Positions 24,509 to 32,925 of a DNA stretch of 41,896 nt are shown piece after piece. The stretch's first letter is position 1. Every line of letters starts with the position of its first letter. The position numbers were made by a program, and so were the translations under genes. Source of the stretch: Spirochaetales bacterium (GTDB taxonomy: Bacteria; Spirochaetota; Spirochaetia; JAFGXN01); assembly GCA_016936615.1 (NCBI GenBank), contig JAFGXN010000078.1, forward strand, positions 1 to 41,896, in the 5' to 3' direction. The notes under the pieces were generated by a model. It had not been told where the DNA came from and did no database searches. It was given only the letters and a program-made list of their open reading frames with translations.

Positions 24509-27500
24509 TTATGCATCTAAATCTAATTTTAATGTGCTCTCATCCTTGAAAGAGACTAACTCAAACTCAACCTTCTCAATGATTTTATCTACAATTGTCA
24601 GTGAATCCTTATAATTATGACTCTTTAGACACTTATCTAGTGCTACAAGATCACTCTTCACATCGCTTGGCCATGTAAACTCATTCATCTTTTGAAGACT
24701 TAGATCAACTTTCTTAATCTTTAAACTAATTAAATCATCTTTGAAAGTGTATAGAAACTTACTGCAACTCTCTAGCATCGAGTCCTCAACAAAATCTGAG
24801 AAAGATGGTACAAGTTCCTTTTTTAGAGCAACCTTTAACAAATCGACAACATCTGCAAAGCTTTTTGCAAAAGCAGCAAAAACCTCTTCAGTAATTTCCT
24901 CATCAGTTCTAACCATATTCTCAATATCACCAGAAATTTTGTGAAGACGGGATGCCCCCAAATTACCAGCAATACCTTTAATATTATGAAATGCTATCAA
25001 AGATCGTTCAGAATCATTTTCTTCCAGCAATAAAGATGCCTCATCAACAAAACCTTGATATTTTTCCAAAAATTTTCCAGCAAACATATCATATATCTCA
25101 CGAGAACCACCAATTCTCTCTACTGCTGAATCAACATCTAAAATATCAATTTTGTCTTTTCCCATGTCTCCCCCTATCGAACTATCAGAACTCCCCCTAT
25201 CAGAAAAAAACGTCTCTTGAAGTTTCAAGATTTTTATTATCTTTTCAACTAGGTCTTTTTTATTTATCGGCTTTTGTATGAAGCCTAATGCACCCTGTTC
25301 TAATAAAGTTTCGATTTTTTTGTTGTAACTATATCCTGAGAGCAATATTATATTTGCCTCAGGATTTATTTTCTTCATTTTTTCAAAAACCTGTGATCCA
25401 TCTAACTTAGGCATAACCATGTCTAATATCACAACATCTATCCTACTATGATTAGCCGCATAGAAATCAACAGCTAACTCAGGATCCTTCTCAGATTCAA
25501 CAGAGAATCCCCCGCTTACTAAAATATCGCAAATCAAACTTCGCACAATATCCTCGTCATCAACAACAAGAACAGAACGACCTCCAGTTCGCAAGGAATC
25601 AACTCCGAAATCTAATTTATAATTATAGATATATTTCTCCCACGGAAGATATATATCAAATCTAGAACCTTTGCCTATTACCGAAGTAACCGATATCGCG
25701 CCGCTGTGAGATTGAACTGTCCCAAATACAGCTGCAAGCCCCATTCCAGTTCCTCGAATATCACCAGACTTAGTTGAGAAAAAAGGTTCAAAAATCTTCT
25801 TCAAGTTTGAAGGTTCTATGCCACTTCCGTTATCAATAACAGAAACCTTCATGTAACCGCCACTTCTTATATTCTCGGAACCAACCATAAAATCAGCATT
25901 ATCTCTATCAACGTAAACAATATCTGTCTCAAAGACAATCTGTCCACGATCATTTATCGCATCGCAAGAATTAAGAGCCAAATTTAAAAAAATATTCTGC
26001 AACTGGTTAGGATCTCCAAATACAATAGGAAAATCAGCATTTAGATCTAATTTTATACTAATACGCTTATCAACACTGTATTTCAAAAGAGAAACAACTT
26101 CTCGTAAAATTTGATGTAAATCAACCTTAACATTTACGAATTTAGCCTTACGAGAAAATGCCAACAGCTGATTTGTCAATTCAGCCGACCTCTCAGCCGC
26201 TGTAGATATCATCTCTATATGTTTCTCAAACTCAGTTCCTTTAAGTTGTTCTTTCAGTATATCAGCATATCCGAGAATTCCCATTAATTGATTATTAAAA
26301 TCATGAGCAATTCCACCCGCAAGCTGACCAATTCCTCGCATCTTCTCTGATTGAACTAGCTCCTTTTGAAGTTTGCTAGCATCAGTAATATCTTCTACAA
26401 GAATTAGAATTATTGATATCTCTTTAGACTTATTATCAAAAATTGGAATTCTAGTTATATTTAAAATTTTTCCTTTCCCAAAAGGTGATGATTCCACCTC
26501 TTTTTGAAACACAGGCTCTCCCTTATCGATAGCCATCAAATCACTATGAATAATCTCATCTAAGGTTATCTCATCATAAAATTCAAACTCACTCTTACCA
26601 ATTATATCAGCTGACTTAATCTTGCTAATCCCTTCTAAGAACTGATTCCATGAGATAAATTTGGAATCTTTAGCATTTTTGACTGCAACTCCAATAGGCA
26701 TCTGCTCGATTAACTTTTCCAAAAACATCTTTTCATAGCTAAGATTTAACTCTTTCTCTTTCAGTGTGGTTATATCTTTCAAAATTCCATCATATGCTAC
26801 AAGGTTAAACTCTTTATCAAAGACACCTATCAGGGTGATACGAGAATAGACCTTGCCCCCATCTCTTTTAATTATAGGGACATCTAAAACACTCTCCTTA
26901 GGCAATTTTCGATCAGCCTGTTTTAACAATCTATCAATTTCTGATTTGGTAGTATCTAAGACCTGATCAAGAGATTTTACTTTGCTTAAGGCTCGTGATG
27001 AAGAAGAGTAACCAAGCGTCTTTGCCATTGCATTATTCATCTCAATAAAATTACCAGATAAGTTAAGACGAAAAAAACCAACTGGCGAATTTTCAAAAAT
27101 ATTTTTATACTTTAACTCAATCTCTTGAAGATTTTTTTCAGCAATATGCTTACCTGAGACATCCCTAATCATGCACATTACATCGAATTTAGAAGATGGA
27201 ATAAGTCTAACTTCAAAATACTTTACAACCTCCGACTGTGCTAAGGTAATTTCATAATCAAATTCTTGAATTCTCTCTGACATGAATGTCTTTTCGATAA
27301 ATGCCTTAGCCTTTGACTCAGAATCCTTAGGGAAAATTTTGCTAAATTCAATGTCATTCCTAGAACAATTATATACAGAAAAATCAAAGCTTGATGGAAT
27401 ATTGTAAGAGACGATTTTGTATTCCCTATCTACTTTCAGAACTAAATCTGGAATAGAATTTATAATATTAAAAAGGTTCTCATCATTTACAAGAACATCT

Positions 27501-27928
27501 TTATTAAAATTGCTAATCTTATTTGACGAAAGACTAACTAAACCGATATAAAGATCCTCAGAAAGCATTGTGTGCTCTGATAAAATTTCGCTTAAATCAC
27601 GCTTCTCTTTGGTGAATTTAATAGACACAAAAGACTTTTTTCCATTTTTTAATAGAAACTCCACGCTCAAAAAAACTTGATCTGTAACAACCTGAAGCTC
27701 AGAAATCTTAGATTCAACCTTAGAAAAATCTGAAAAAAAATCTGAAGCACCTAGATTCTCGACATCAATACGTGAATAACCACTAAATTCTAAAAAAGCA
27801 TTATTGACAGTATAAACTTTTCCAGATTCACCAAAAACAAACATAGGTTCAGGTATATGATTAAGGAAAGAATTAAGATCCGATAGGATACGAGTAACTA
27901 ACTTTGAGATATTATTTGAACTATTCAC
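24509..27928 (-). CDS. Multi-PAS hybrid histidine kinase with receiver and HPt domains
   Basis: I favour the GTG at 27928, preceded by GAAAGG 7 nt upstream. The ATG at 27952 and TTG at 27979 have no Shine-Dalgarno. The 1139-residue protein has four PAS-like domains (about 20-135, 150-262, 275-390, 400-515). The HisKA histidine is in [17 protein letters not shown] (H542), and the ATPase domain has N, G1 and G2 boxes (NLALNSCDAI, VIDNGSGI, GTGMGLAAV). The receiver has D836 (VVILDMVMPKLDG) and a lysine in IQKPI. The C-terminal HPt histidine is H981 (AFHNIKGIAGNLGA). No membrane segment is visible, so it senses a cytoplasmic signal. The HPt output implies a separate response regulator, none of which is adjacent. 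Confidence 0.92.
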   Translation of the reverse strand: MNSSNNISKLVTRILSDLNSFLNHIPEPMFVFGESGKVYTVNNAFLEFSGYSRIDVENLGASDFFSDFSKVESKISELQVVTDQVFLSVEFLLKNGKKSFVSIKFTKEKRDLSEILSEHTMLSEDLYIGLVSLSSNKISNFNKDVLVNDENLFNIINSIPDLVLKVDREYKIVSYNIPSSFDFSVYNCSRNDIEFSKIFPKDSESKAKAFIEKTFMSERIQEFDYEITLAQSEVVKYFEVRLIPSSKFDVMCMIRDVSGKHIAEKNLQEIELKYKNIFENSPVGFFRLNLSGNFIEMNNAMAKTLGYSSSSRALSKVKSLDQVLDTTKSEIDRLLKQADRKLPKESVLDVPIIKRDGGKVYSRITLIGVFDKEFNLVAYDGILKDITTLKEKELNLSYEKMFLEKLIEQMPIGVAVKNAKDSKFISWNQFLEGISKIKSADIIGKSEFEFYDEITLDEIIHSDLMAIDKGEPVFQKEVESSPFGKGKILNITRIPIFDNKSKEISIILILVEDITDASKLQKELVQSEKMRGIGQLAGGIAHDFNNQLMGILGYADILKEQLKGTEFEKHIEMISTAAERSAELTNQLLAFSRKAKFVNVKVDLHQILREVVSLLKYSVDKRISIKLDLNADFPIVFGDPNQLQNIFLNLALNSCDAINDRGQIVFETDIVYVDRDNADFMVGSENIRSGGYMKVSVIDNGSGIEPSNLKKIFEPFFSTKSGDIRGTGMGLAAVFGTVQSHSGAISVTSVIGKGSRFDIYLPWEKYIYNYKLDFGVDSLRTGGRSVLVVDDEDIVRSLICDILVSGGFSVESEKDPELAVDFYAANHSRIDVVILDMVMPKLDGSQVFEKMKKINPEANIILLSGYSYNKKIETLLEQGALGFIQKPINKKDLVEKIIKILKLQETFFSDRGSSDSSIGGDMGKDKIDILDVDSAVERIGGSREIYDMFAGKFLEKYQGFVDEASLLLEENDSERSLIAFHNIKGIAGNLGASRLHKISGDIENMVRTDEEITEEVFAAFAKSFADVVDLLKVALKKELVPSFSDFVEDSMLESCSKFLYTFKDDLISLKIKKVDLSLQKMNEFTWPSDVKSDLVALDKCLKSHNYKDSLTIVDKIIEKVEFELVSFKDESTLKLDLDA

Positions 27929-27999
27929 ATTTTTACCTTTCTTTTTGTACATTTTACAATCTGTTTTGTATTTTGACAAGCTTTTAAAAATTAAATGTT

Positions 28000-28027
28000 T
28001 TGATTTTATTTAAACCTATGCTATACT
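28000..28027 (+). promoter_or_regulatory. Sigma-70 promoter of cheX
   Basis: TTGATT (28000-28005), a 16-nt spacer and TATACT (28022-28027) form a good promoter. The predicted transcript starts about 10 nt before the cheX ATG. It lies between the divergent kinase and cheX starts. Confidence 0.75.
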
Positions 28028-28043
28028 AAAACTAGGTAAAGAT

Positions 28044-28511
28044 ATGTCCTTGAAAGTTGAGTATATTAATCCTTTTTTAACAGCCACAATTAACCTCTTT
28101 TCTACAAGTTTCAATATCAACCCTAAAGTTGAAGCTCCCTTTCTTCTTGATCCAAAGCAAAATCATCGTTGGGAGATTTCTAGTCTTGTGGTAATTGAGG
28201 GTTCACAAAAAGGAATTTTTGCAATACGAATGACAAAATTTCTAATGGAAAAATTACTTGAGAAATCAGGAATAATTTATGTAGATGAAGAAGAGAGAAA
28301 GATGCTTCAAACTGAAATGGTAAAGGAGATGATCAATATTATTGGAGGCAATGCTGCAACAGAGTTAAGCCAATATGAGATAAATCTCTCTGTTCCTTTT
28401 ATTGTTCAGGGAGAGAACCACGCAATCCCATGGCCAAAAGGAACTCAAGCAATCGGCATTCCCTTTATCTCAAACTATGGGCCTTTTTTGACCTGCGTTA
28501 CACTAATATAA
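28044..28511 (+). CDS. cheX: CheX-type CheY-P phosphatase
   Basis: The 155-residue protein has the single CheC/CheX active-site helix in EMVKEMINIIGGNAATEL (E and N of the ExxN motif, about residues 92-109). It matches the one-motif dimeric CheX form, since CheC has two. It begins MSLKVEYINPFLTATINLF, as CheX proteins do. CheX dephosphorylates CheY-P and is the main such phosphatase in spirochaetes, where CheZ is absent. A good promoter precedes it, with AGGTAAAG as a moderate Shine-Dalgarno. It stands apart from any che operon here, next to nadE. Confidence 0.85.
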   Translation: MSLKVEYINPFLTATINLFSTSFNINPKVEAPFLLDPKQNHRWEISSLVVIEGSQKGIFAIRMTKFLMEKLLEKSGIIYVDEEERKMLQTEMVKEMINIIGGNAATELSQYEINLSVPFIVQGENHAIPWPKGTQAIGIPFISNYGPFLTCVTLI

Positions 28512-28542
28512 TAAACAGCTTTTAAAAATTAATTTTTTATGG

Positions 28543-28548
28543 TATTAT
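28543..28548 (+). promoter_or_regulatory. Extended −10 of nadE, leaderless candidate
   Basis: TGG-TATTAT is an extended −10 element ending 6 nt before the nadE ATG at 28555. A transcript would then begin at or next to the A of the ATG. No Shine-Dalgarno is present, and the −35 region is weak (TTTTAA). Confidence 0.55.
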
Positions 28549-28554
28549 CAATCT

Positions 28555-30477
28555 ATGAATTACGGATATATAAAAATAGCAGTTGCGATACCACAAACTC
28601 AAGTTGCGGATATAAAATTTAACCAGGAAGAAATTCTACGACTAATAAGCAAATCAGAAAAAAATAGTTCAAATATAACGCTTTTTCCAGAATTGTGCAT
28701 TACCAGCTACACCTGTGGAGATCTTTTTTACCAAAAAAAACTACTCTCAGCTGCGGTTAAAAGCCTTCTAACAATAGCAGAGCAAACTAAAGAACTAAAT
28801 GGAATATATATCCTCGGGTTGCCAATTCTAACCCATGATATGATTTTCAATTGTGCTGCAGTAGTTTCAAAAGGAGAGATACACGGAATTATCCCCAAGA
28901 CACACATCCCGAATACAAACGAATTCTATGAAGCAAGGTGGTTCTCAAGTAGTCGAGCTGGACAGGAAATAAAAGAGATTGAAATAGAGAATAAAATCAT
29001 ACCATTTGGCACAGATTTAATATTTGAGATTGGCAGTGCAAAATTCGGAGTAGAGATTTGCGAAGATCTGTGGGTAGCCAATCCTCCAAGTACCAGACAT
29101 TCAGAAAATGGGGCAAATATACTTCTCAACCTATCAGCCAGTAATGAGCTACTTCTAAAAGACAGTTATCGCAGACAGATAATTCAGACACAAAGTGCAA
29201 AGACAATTTCAGCCTACATATACGCCTCTTCAGGTGTAGGAGAATCAACGACCGATACAGTATTTTCTGGAACAGGCTACATTGTCGAGAACGGATATAT
29301 CAAAGCAGAAATTGAGCCATTTTCCAATCGAGAACTAATTATAGCAGATATCGATATCGAAAAACTTGAACATGATAGAACAAAATCAACTTTTTTCAAA
29401 CAAAACCCTCACAATAACCTATGCAGAGAAATAGGGCTAGCAAAGAGCTTTACAAATGAAAGCATTACCCCTGAAATAAATCCACAACCCTTTGTGCCAC
29501 AAGATCCATCAGAGATGAATAATCGCTGTAATGAAATCTTCAATATTCAAGCTTGGGGATTAATAAAGAGACTCAAACACACAGGAATAAGTAAAGCTGT
29601 GATTGGAATTTCTGGTGGCCTAGATTCAACACTTGCCCTTCTTGCAACATACAAGGCATTTACAACACTAGGGCTCCCAACTGAGAATATTATCGCAATC
29701 ACTATGCCTGGATTTGGAACAACAAATCGGACAAAAGACAACTCATTGAAGCTGATGAATTTTTTAAATGTAAAAAGTATAACCATCCCAATCGACAAGG
29801 CCTGTATCCAACACTTCAAGGATATTGACCACGACAAAGAAATTCACGATGTAACCTACGAGAACACACAGGCAAGAGAGAGAACTCAAATACTGATGAA
29901 TATCGCAAACAAAGAGGCTGCACTTGTAATTGGAACTGGTGATATGTCAGAACTCGCTCTTGGCTGGGCCACATACAACGGCGACCACATGTCAATGTAT
30001 GGAATAAACTCAGGAATACCAAAGACACTAGTAAAACATCTGGTAAAATGGTTTGCTGACAACACTGAGAATACAGCAACACAGAGAGTTCTCTATGATA
30101 TTTTAGATACACCAGTCAGCCCCGAACTACTGCCTCCGAAAGGAAACGGAACAATCAGTCAGGAGACTGAAAATATTGTTGGACCATACCGACTGCACGA
30201 CTATTTTCTTTTTTACTTCTTAAGATATGGATTTTCACCTAAGAAAATCTTCTTTTTAGCAAAAGCAACCTTCAAAAATGAGTTCTCGGAGGAAGAAATA
30301 CTAAAATGGATGAAAATTTTTTTCAGGAGATTCTTCTCGCAGCAATTTAAAAGATCATGTCTTCCTGATGGTCCAAAAATTGGAAGCATAAACCTATCGC
30401 CACGTGGAGACTGGAGAATGCCAAGTGATGCATCCGCAAAATTGTGGCTTGAAGAATTAGAAGAAATAAAGGTGTAA
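28555..30477 (+). CDS. nadE: Glutamine-dependent NAD+ synthetase
   Basis: NadE amidates nicotinic acid adenine dinucleotide with ATP and glutamine. The 640-residue protein has an N-terminal nitrilase-type glutaminase domain with triad E46 (LFPELCIT), K115 (GIIPKTHIP) and C169 (GVEICEDLW). The synthetase domain from about 320 has the PP-loop GISGGLDSTLALL, GTGDMSELALGWATYNGD and a C-terminal KIGSINLSPRGDWRMPSDA. The length is that of the two-domain enzyme. No Shine-Dalgarno lies before the ATG. It is followed 1 bp later by a membrane-protein gene, so the two form a transcription unit. Confidence 0.97.
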   Translation: MNYGYIKIAVAIPQTQVADIKFNQEEILRLISKSEKNSSNITLFPELCITSYTCGDLFYQKKLLSAAVKSLLTIAEQTKELNGIYILGLPILTHDMIFNCAAVVSKGEIHGIIPKTHIPNTNEFYEARWFSSSRAGQEIKEIEIENKIIPFGTDLIFEIGSAKFGVEICEDLWVANPPSTRHSENGANILLNLSASNELLLKDSYRRQIIQTQSAKTISAYIYASSGVGESTTDTVFSGTGYIVENGYIKAEIEPFSNRELIIADIDIEKLEHDRTKSTFFKQNPHNNLCREIGLAKSFTNESITPEINPQPFVPQDPSEMNNRCNEIFNIQAWGLIKRLKHTGISKAVIGISGGLDSTLALLATYKAFTTLGLPTENIIAITMPGFGTTNRTKDNSLKLMNFLNVKSITIPIDKACIQHFKDIDHDKEIHDVTYENTQARERTQILMNIANKEAALVIGTGDMSELALGWATYNGDHMSMYGINSGIPKTLVKHLVKWFADNTENTATQRVLYDILDTPVSPELLPPKGNGTISQETENIVGPYRLHDYFLFYFLRYGFSPKKIFFLAKATFKNEFSEEEILKWMKIFFRRFFSQQFKRSCLPDGPKIGSINLSPRGDWRMPSDASAKLWLEELEEIKV

Positions 30478-30478
30478 G

Positions 30479-31045
30479 ATGAAAGATAAAATAATGTATG
30501 ATTTCTTAAACAGGATTACTAGTGGCAAGGAGATTGCACGATCACAAATAAGCGTACTACACCTTATTTGGGGGCTTTTCTGCTCTATTGGATTCTTAGG
30601 ATCTATGATTTTTAACTATCTACAGATGGAAAAAGCTAGTATGATCTTCTGGCTTGTAATCCTTATCATACTTCTTGTAAACTCGGTAATAATAGACATA
30701 TTTTACCTCACTCGCGAAAAATCATACGACATCTTAACAAACTACAAAATAAAGCTACTGCGAAGCCTCTATGTAATACTGCCGATAATCTGTGTTTTTA
30801 TCTACCTAAATAAATTAGATGAGGTAACCAGCCTTGTTCTGATAAACTACGCAAGAGCTGCAATCTATCTCTCATTAGGCAATAGAAACGAGAACAAGAT
30901 TTTCTTTATTCTTGCCTTCTTTTGGGTAATATCTGCAATTTTAACCTCAATATTCAACGAACACGCAATGCTTATTAACCTAGTCAGCTATTTTTTCCTA
31001 GATTTTATATTTAGTTTCACTTTTTATAAAAAAAAAGCTGAATAA
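30479..31045 (+). CDS. Multi-pass membrane protein of unknown function
   Basis: The 188-residue protein has about six hydrophobic segments (roughly 24-46, 55-75, 91-107, 113-133, 139-158 and 163-182) and short basic loops, ending KKKAE. No family motif is recognised. It starts one base after the nadE stop, with AAAGGTG as Shine-Dalgarno inside the last nadE codons. It is therefore co-transcribed and possibly coupled with nadE. A transport or sensing role cannot be inferred from the sequence. Confidence 0.75.
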   Translation: MKDKIMYDFLNRITSGKEIARSQISVLHLIWGLFCSIGFLGSMIFNYLQMEKASMIFWLVILIILLVNSVIIDIFYLTREKSYDILTNYKIKLLRSLYVILPIICVFIYLNKLDEVTSLVLINYARAAIYLSLGNRNENKIFFILAFFWVISAILTSIFNEHAMLINLVSYFFLDFIFSFTFYKKKAE

Positions 31046-31093
31046 TTTGAAGTAAAAAAACAAATTCGCCTTTTAATATATATAGGAGGCAAC

Positions 31094-31951
31094 ATGTATA
31101 AATTACTATCAAATATTTCAAACAATAATTTTCTTTTTTTTCATGAAAAAAGAATCACCACAAACAGAAATCTCAACGGAGTGGCAGTAAACCTACCAAC
31201 ACACGAGATGATAGATCAACTGACAAACAACGACCTGATAAGCCTAGAAACTTTGCAAATTACAGAACTACCTAGAACAAAAATTGAGAAAATCCCACTT
31301 CTAAAAATTACCCTATTCCTGATAAATTACTCAAACTACAACAACGGAATAATTAAAGGAAACTCAGATCTATACTTTCAGTTGAAAAAAATCTCACTGG
31401 TACGTGAAATAGATATCGAGAACATAGATGAAAATTATTTAAATGCCACAATCAACGCGTTACTACGGTGCGAAGAACTTTTTCTAGATTTTAAAGAAAA
31501 ATATGTCGTAAGCGACACACTTCTTCGCCTTTTAAATGAAGGAAGTTTGAATAAAATATTGGAATTTTCGATAAGTGCACTATGCAAAGAGATCATAAAA
31601 GAGAGCAATGAGGTCTTCATCGAATCAATAGTTATATTCTTCATGAACTTTCTAATTTTTAGAATTTCACAATACTCAAGAGAATTCCTGCTATTAGATC
31701 AAATTTCAGATCTACTCTATGCTTTTCCAATCCATGAGATCTGCGACGAAGACACAAACTTCTATGAAAAATTTTTACGAGATTTTATAAAAATATATAA
31801 AAAATATATTCTACAGCTAACAAACCTCATAGGCTTAACAACGCAAACCAAAATTGAAAGCGCAAGCACAGAGATTAAGATAAATGAAGAGGTCAAAAGC
31901 TTAATGAGATGGAATAGCAGATTAGTTTGTAACCCAAGGTTTACTGCTTAG
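31094..31951 (+). CDS. Cytoplasmic protein of unknown function
   Basis: The 285-residue protein starts 6 nt after a strong AGGAGG. It has no signal or true membrane segment. The central part is strongly helical and hydrophobic (about 140-235: LRLLNEGSLNKILEFSISAL, SIVIFFMNFLIFRISQYSRE). I do not recognise a family. It is codirectional with nadE and the membrane protein, after a 48-bp gap. Its last 30 bp overlap the 3' end of the convergent TetR gene. Confidence 0.7.
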   Translation: MYKLLSNISNNNFLFFHEKRITTNRNLNGVAVNLPTHEMIDQLTNNDLISLETLQITELPRTKIEKIPLLKITLFLINYSNYNNGIIKGNSDLYFQLKKISLVREIDIENIDENYLNATINALLRCEELFLDFKEKYVVSDTLLRLLNEGSLNKILEFSISALCKEIIKESNEVFIESIVIFFMNFLIFRISQYSREFLLLDQISDLLYAFPIHEICDEDTNFYEKFLRDFIKIYKKYILQLTNLIGLTTQTKIESASTEIKINEEVKSLMRWNSRLVCNPRFTA

Positions 31952-32566
31952 AATTTTTTGAAACTCATTTATTCCTTTTTCTGTAAACGATCCTTTGCAT
32001 GCAGAAAAAAGAGACATATAAAAATACTCTTTTCTTGAATACTTAAAATCAAATTCACGTATTGATAAGCTACCCATGACAAGAACATAGACCATATGTG
32101 AAAAAAAGTCAGAATCAAAATCATCCTCTTTGATAAATCCCTCGTCGATTCCATGTTCAGATAAAGATTTAATTAATGATTTCAGATTCATAATAATCTC
32201 AGGTACAATCTGTTCTAGGCAGTGACGAGGCACAAAATTTGAATTCATCAAATTCAAAATATTTATTCGTTTTGAAAGCTCATCATAGGCTACAGTTAGA
32301 AGCTTTGCTAATCTAATAGAGAAATTAGCACTCTCATCATCTAGAATTTTATTTAAATTACTAAGAATCTTCTCTAAATCATAGATTAATGCCTGAAGAT
32401 AGAGATCATCTCTATTCTCAAAATGATTATAAATAGTTTTTTTACTAACACCAATATAATCTGCTAAATTATCCACAGTAGTCTTACTGTAGCCACTTTT
32501 TGACAAGTACAAAGATAACCCATTTAGAATTTTCTTTCTTGTCCGTTCAACCCTTATATCTCCCAT
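31922..32566 (-). CDS. TetR/AcrR family transcriptional regulator
   Basis: The 214-residue protein has an N-terminal TetR helix-turn-helix (about 10-56: RKKILNGLSLYLSKSGYSKT, VDNLADYIGVSKKTIYNHF, ENRDDLYLQAL). A helical ligand/dimer domain without recognisable similarity follows. GGGGAG precedes the ATG by 5 nt. It faces the SurA/PpiD-like gene across a 359-bp gap and has its own promoter overlapped by an inverted repeat, suggesting autoregulation. The target may be itself, the divergent gene, or remote genes. The 3' end overlaps the unknown gene on the opposite strand. Confidence 0.9.
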   Translation of the reverse strand: MGDIRVERTRKKILNGLSLYLSKSGYSKTTVDNLADYIGVSKKTIYNHFENRDDLYLQALIYDLEKILSNLNKILDDESANFSIRLAKLLTVAYDELSKRINILNLMNSNFVPRHCLEQIVPEIIMNLKSLIKSLSEHGIDEGFIKEDDFDSDFFSHMVYVLVMGSLSIREFDFKYSRKEYFYMSLFSACKGSFTEKGINEFQKILSSKPWVTN

Positions 32567-32597
32567 ATTTTTCTCCCCAGAATTTTTTTACACTAAT

Positions 32598-32630
32598 ATT
32601 GTACTTGCTTATAAAAAAAAATTCAAGCAA
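32598..32630 (-). promoter_or_regulatory. TetR gene promoter with overlapping candidate operator
   Basis: On the minus strand TTGAAT (32626-32621), a 17-nt spacer and TACAAT (32603-32598) form a promoter about 32 nt before the ATG. An inverted repeat TTGCTT (32605-32610) and AAGCAA (32625-32630) covers the spacer and the −35 box. A dimeric repressor bound there would block its own transcription. Confidence 0.6.
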
Positions 32631-32733
32631 ATAATAGAAATATTAGCAAATGTCAATTATACACATTTTTTCCAATTTTACAACACGTTTTGCAGGATGT
32701 AAATATATTTTTTTCCCCTTTTTTTCTTCCTAG

Positions 32734-32838
32734 TGATACTTTTCTTGCAAAGATTCTATCATCGCTATTTTTCATCCCATTTTCTTCTTATATACATAAA
32801 AAAAACTTGAAAAAAAATTCTTTGCAAGAAAAGTGTCA
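32734..32838. repeat. 105-bp element with 20-bp terminal inverted repeats
   Basis: Left arm 32734-32753 and right arm 32819-32838 are inverted repeats matching at 19 of 20 positions (core ACTTTTCTTGCAAAGA). They have TGA/TCA outer ends and enclose 65 bp of very AT-rich, non-coding sequence. No clear target-site duplication is visible. It could be a MITE-like mobile remnant, a long RNA hairpin or a paired protein site. Confidence 0.8.
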
Positions 32839-32868
32839 GGTGGAGAAGCTTCTTATGAAACATATCAA

Positions 32869-32897
32869 TTGACAATTTACTCACTTCGTGATATTTT
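32869..32897 (+). promoter_or_regulatory. Promoter of the SurA/PpiD-like gene
   Basis: A consensus −35 TTGACA (32869-32874), 17 nt spacing and TATTTT (32892-32897) lie about 29 nt before the ATG at 32926. Confidence 0.6.
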
Positions 32898-32925
32898 TAT
32901 ATAAATAAAAACGAAAGGATTCTAC

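Larger units (their letters stand above)
32567..32925 (+). other. 359-bp divergent regulatory gap
   Basis: No credible gene lies here; a 60-codon frame at 32690-32872 has no Shine-Dalgarno and crosses the inverted repeat. From left to right the gap holds the TetR promoter with a candidate operator, a small AAATGT/ACATTT inverted repeat, a pyrimidine-rich tract (32709-32730), the 105-bp inverted-repeat element, and a TTGACA promoter toward the right-hand gene. Confidence 0.7.

Noticed and set aside
27929-27979. TTG at 27979 or ATG at 27952 as start of the large kinase
   Set aside because: No ribosome site precedes either. GAAAGG fits the GTG at 27928, though the ATG cannot be fully excluded.
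28512-28530. Terminator after cheX
   Set aside because: Only an AT palindrome without a GC stem or proper T-run on the plus strand is present.
32690-32872. 60-codon plus-strand frame in the TetR gap
   Set aside because: It has no Shine-Dalgarno, reads through both arms of the inverted repeat, and its composition is phenylalanine/lysine runs expected of AT-rich non-coding DNA.
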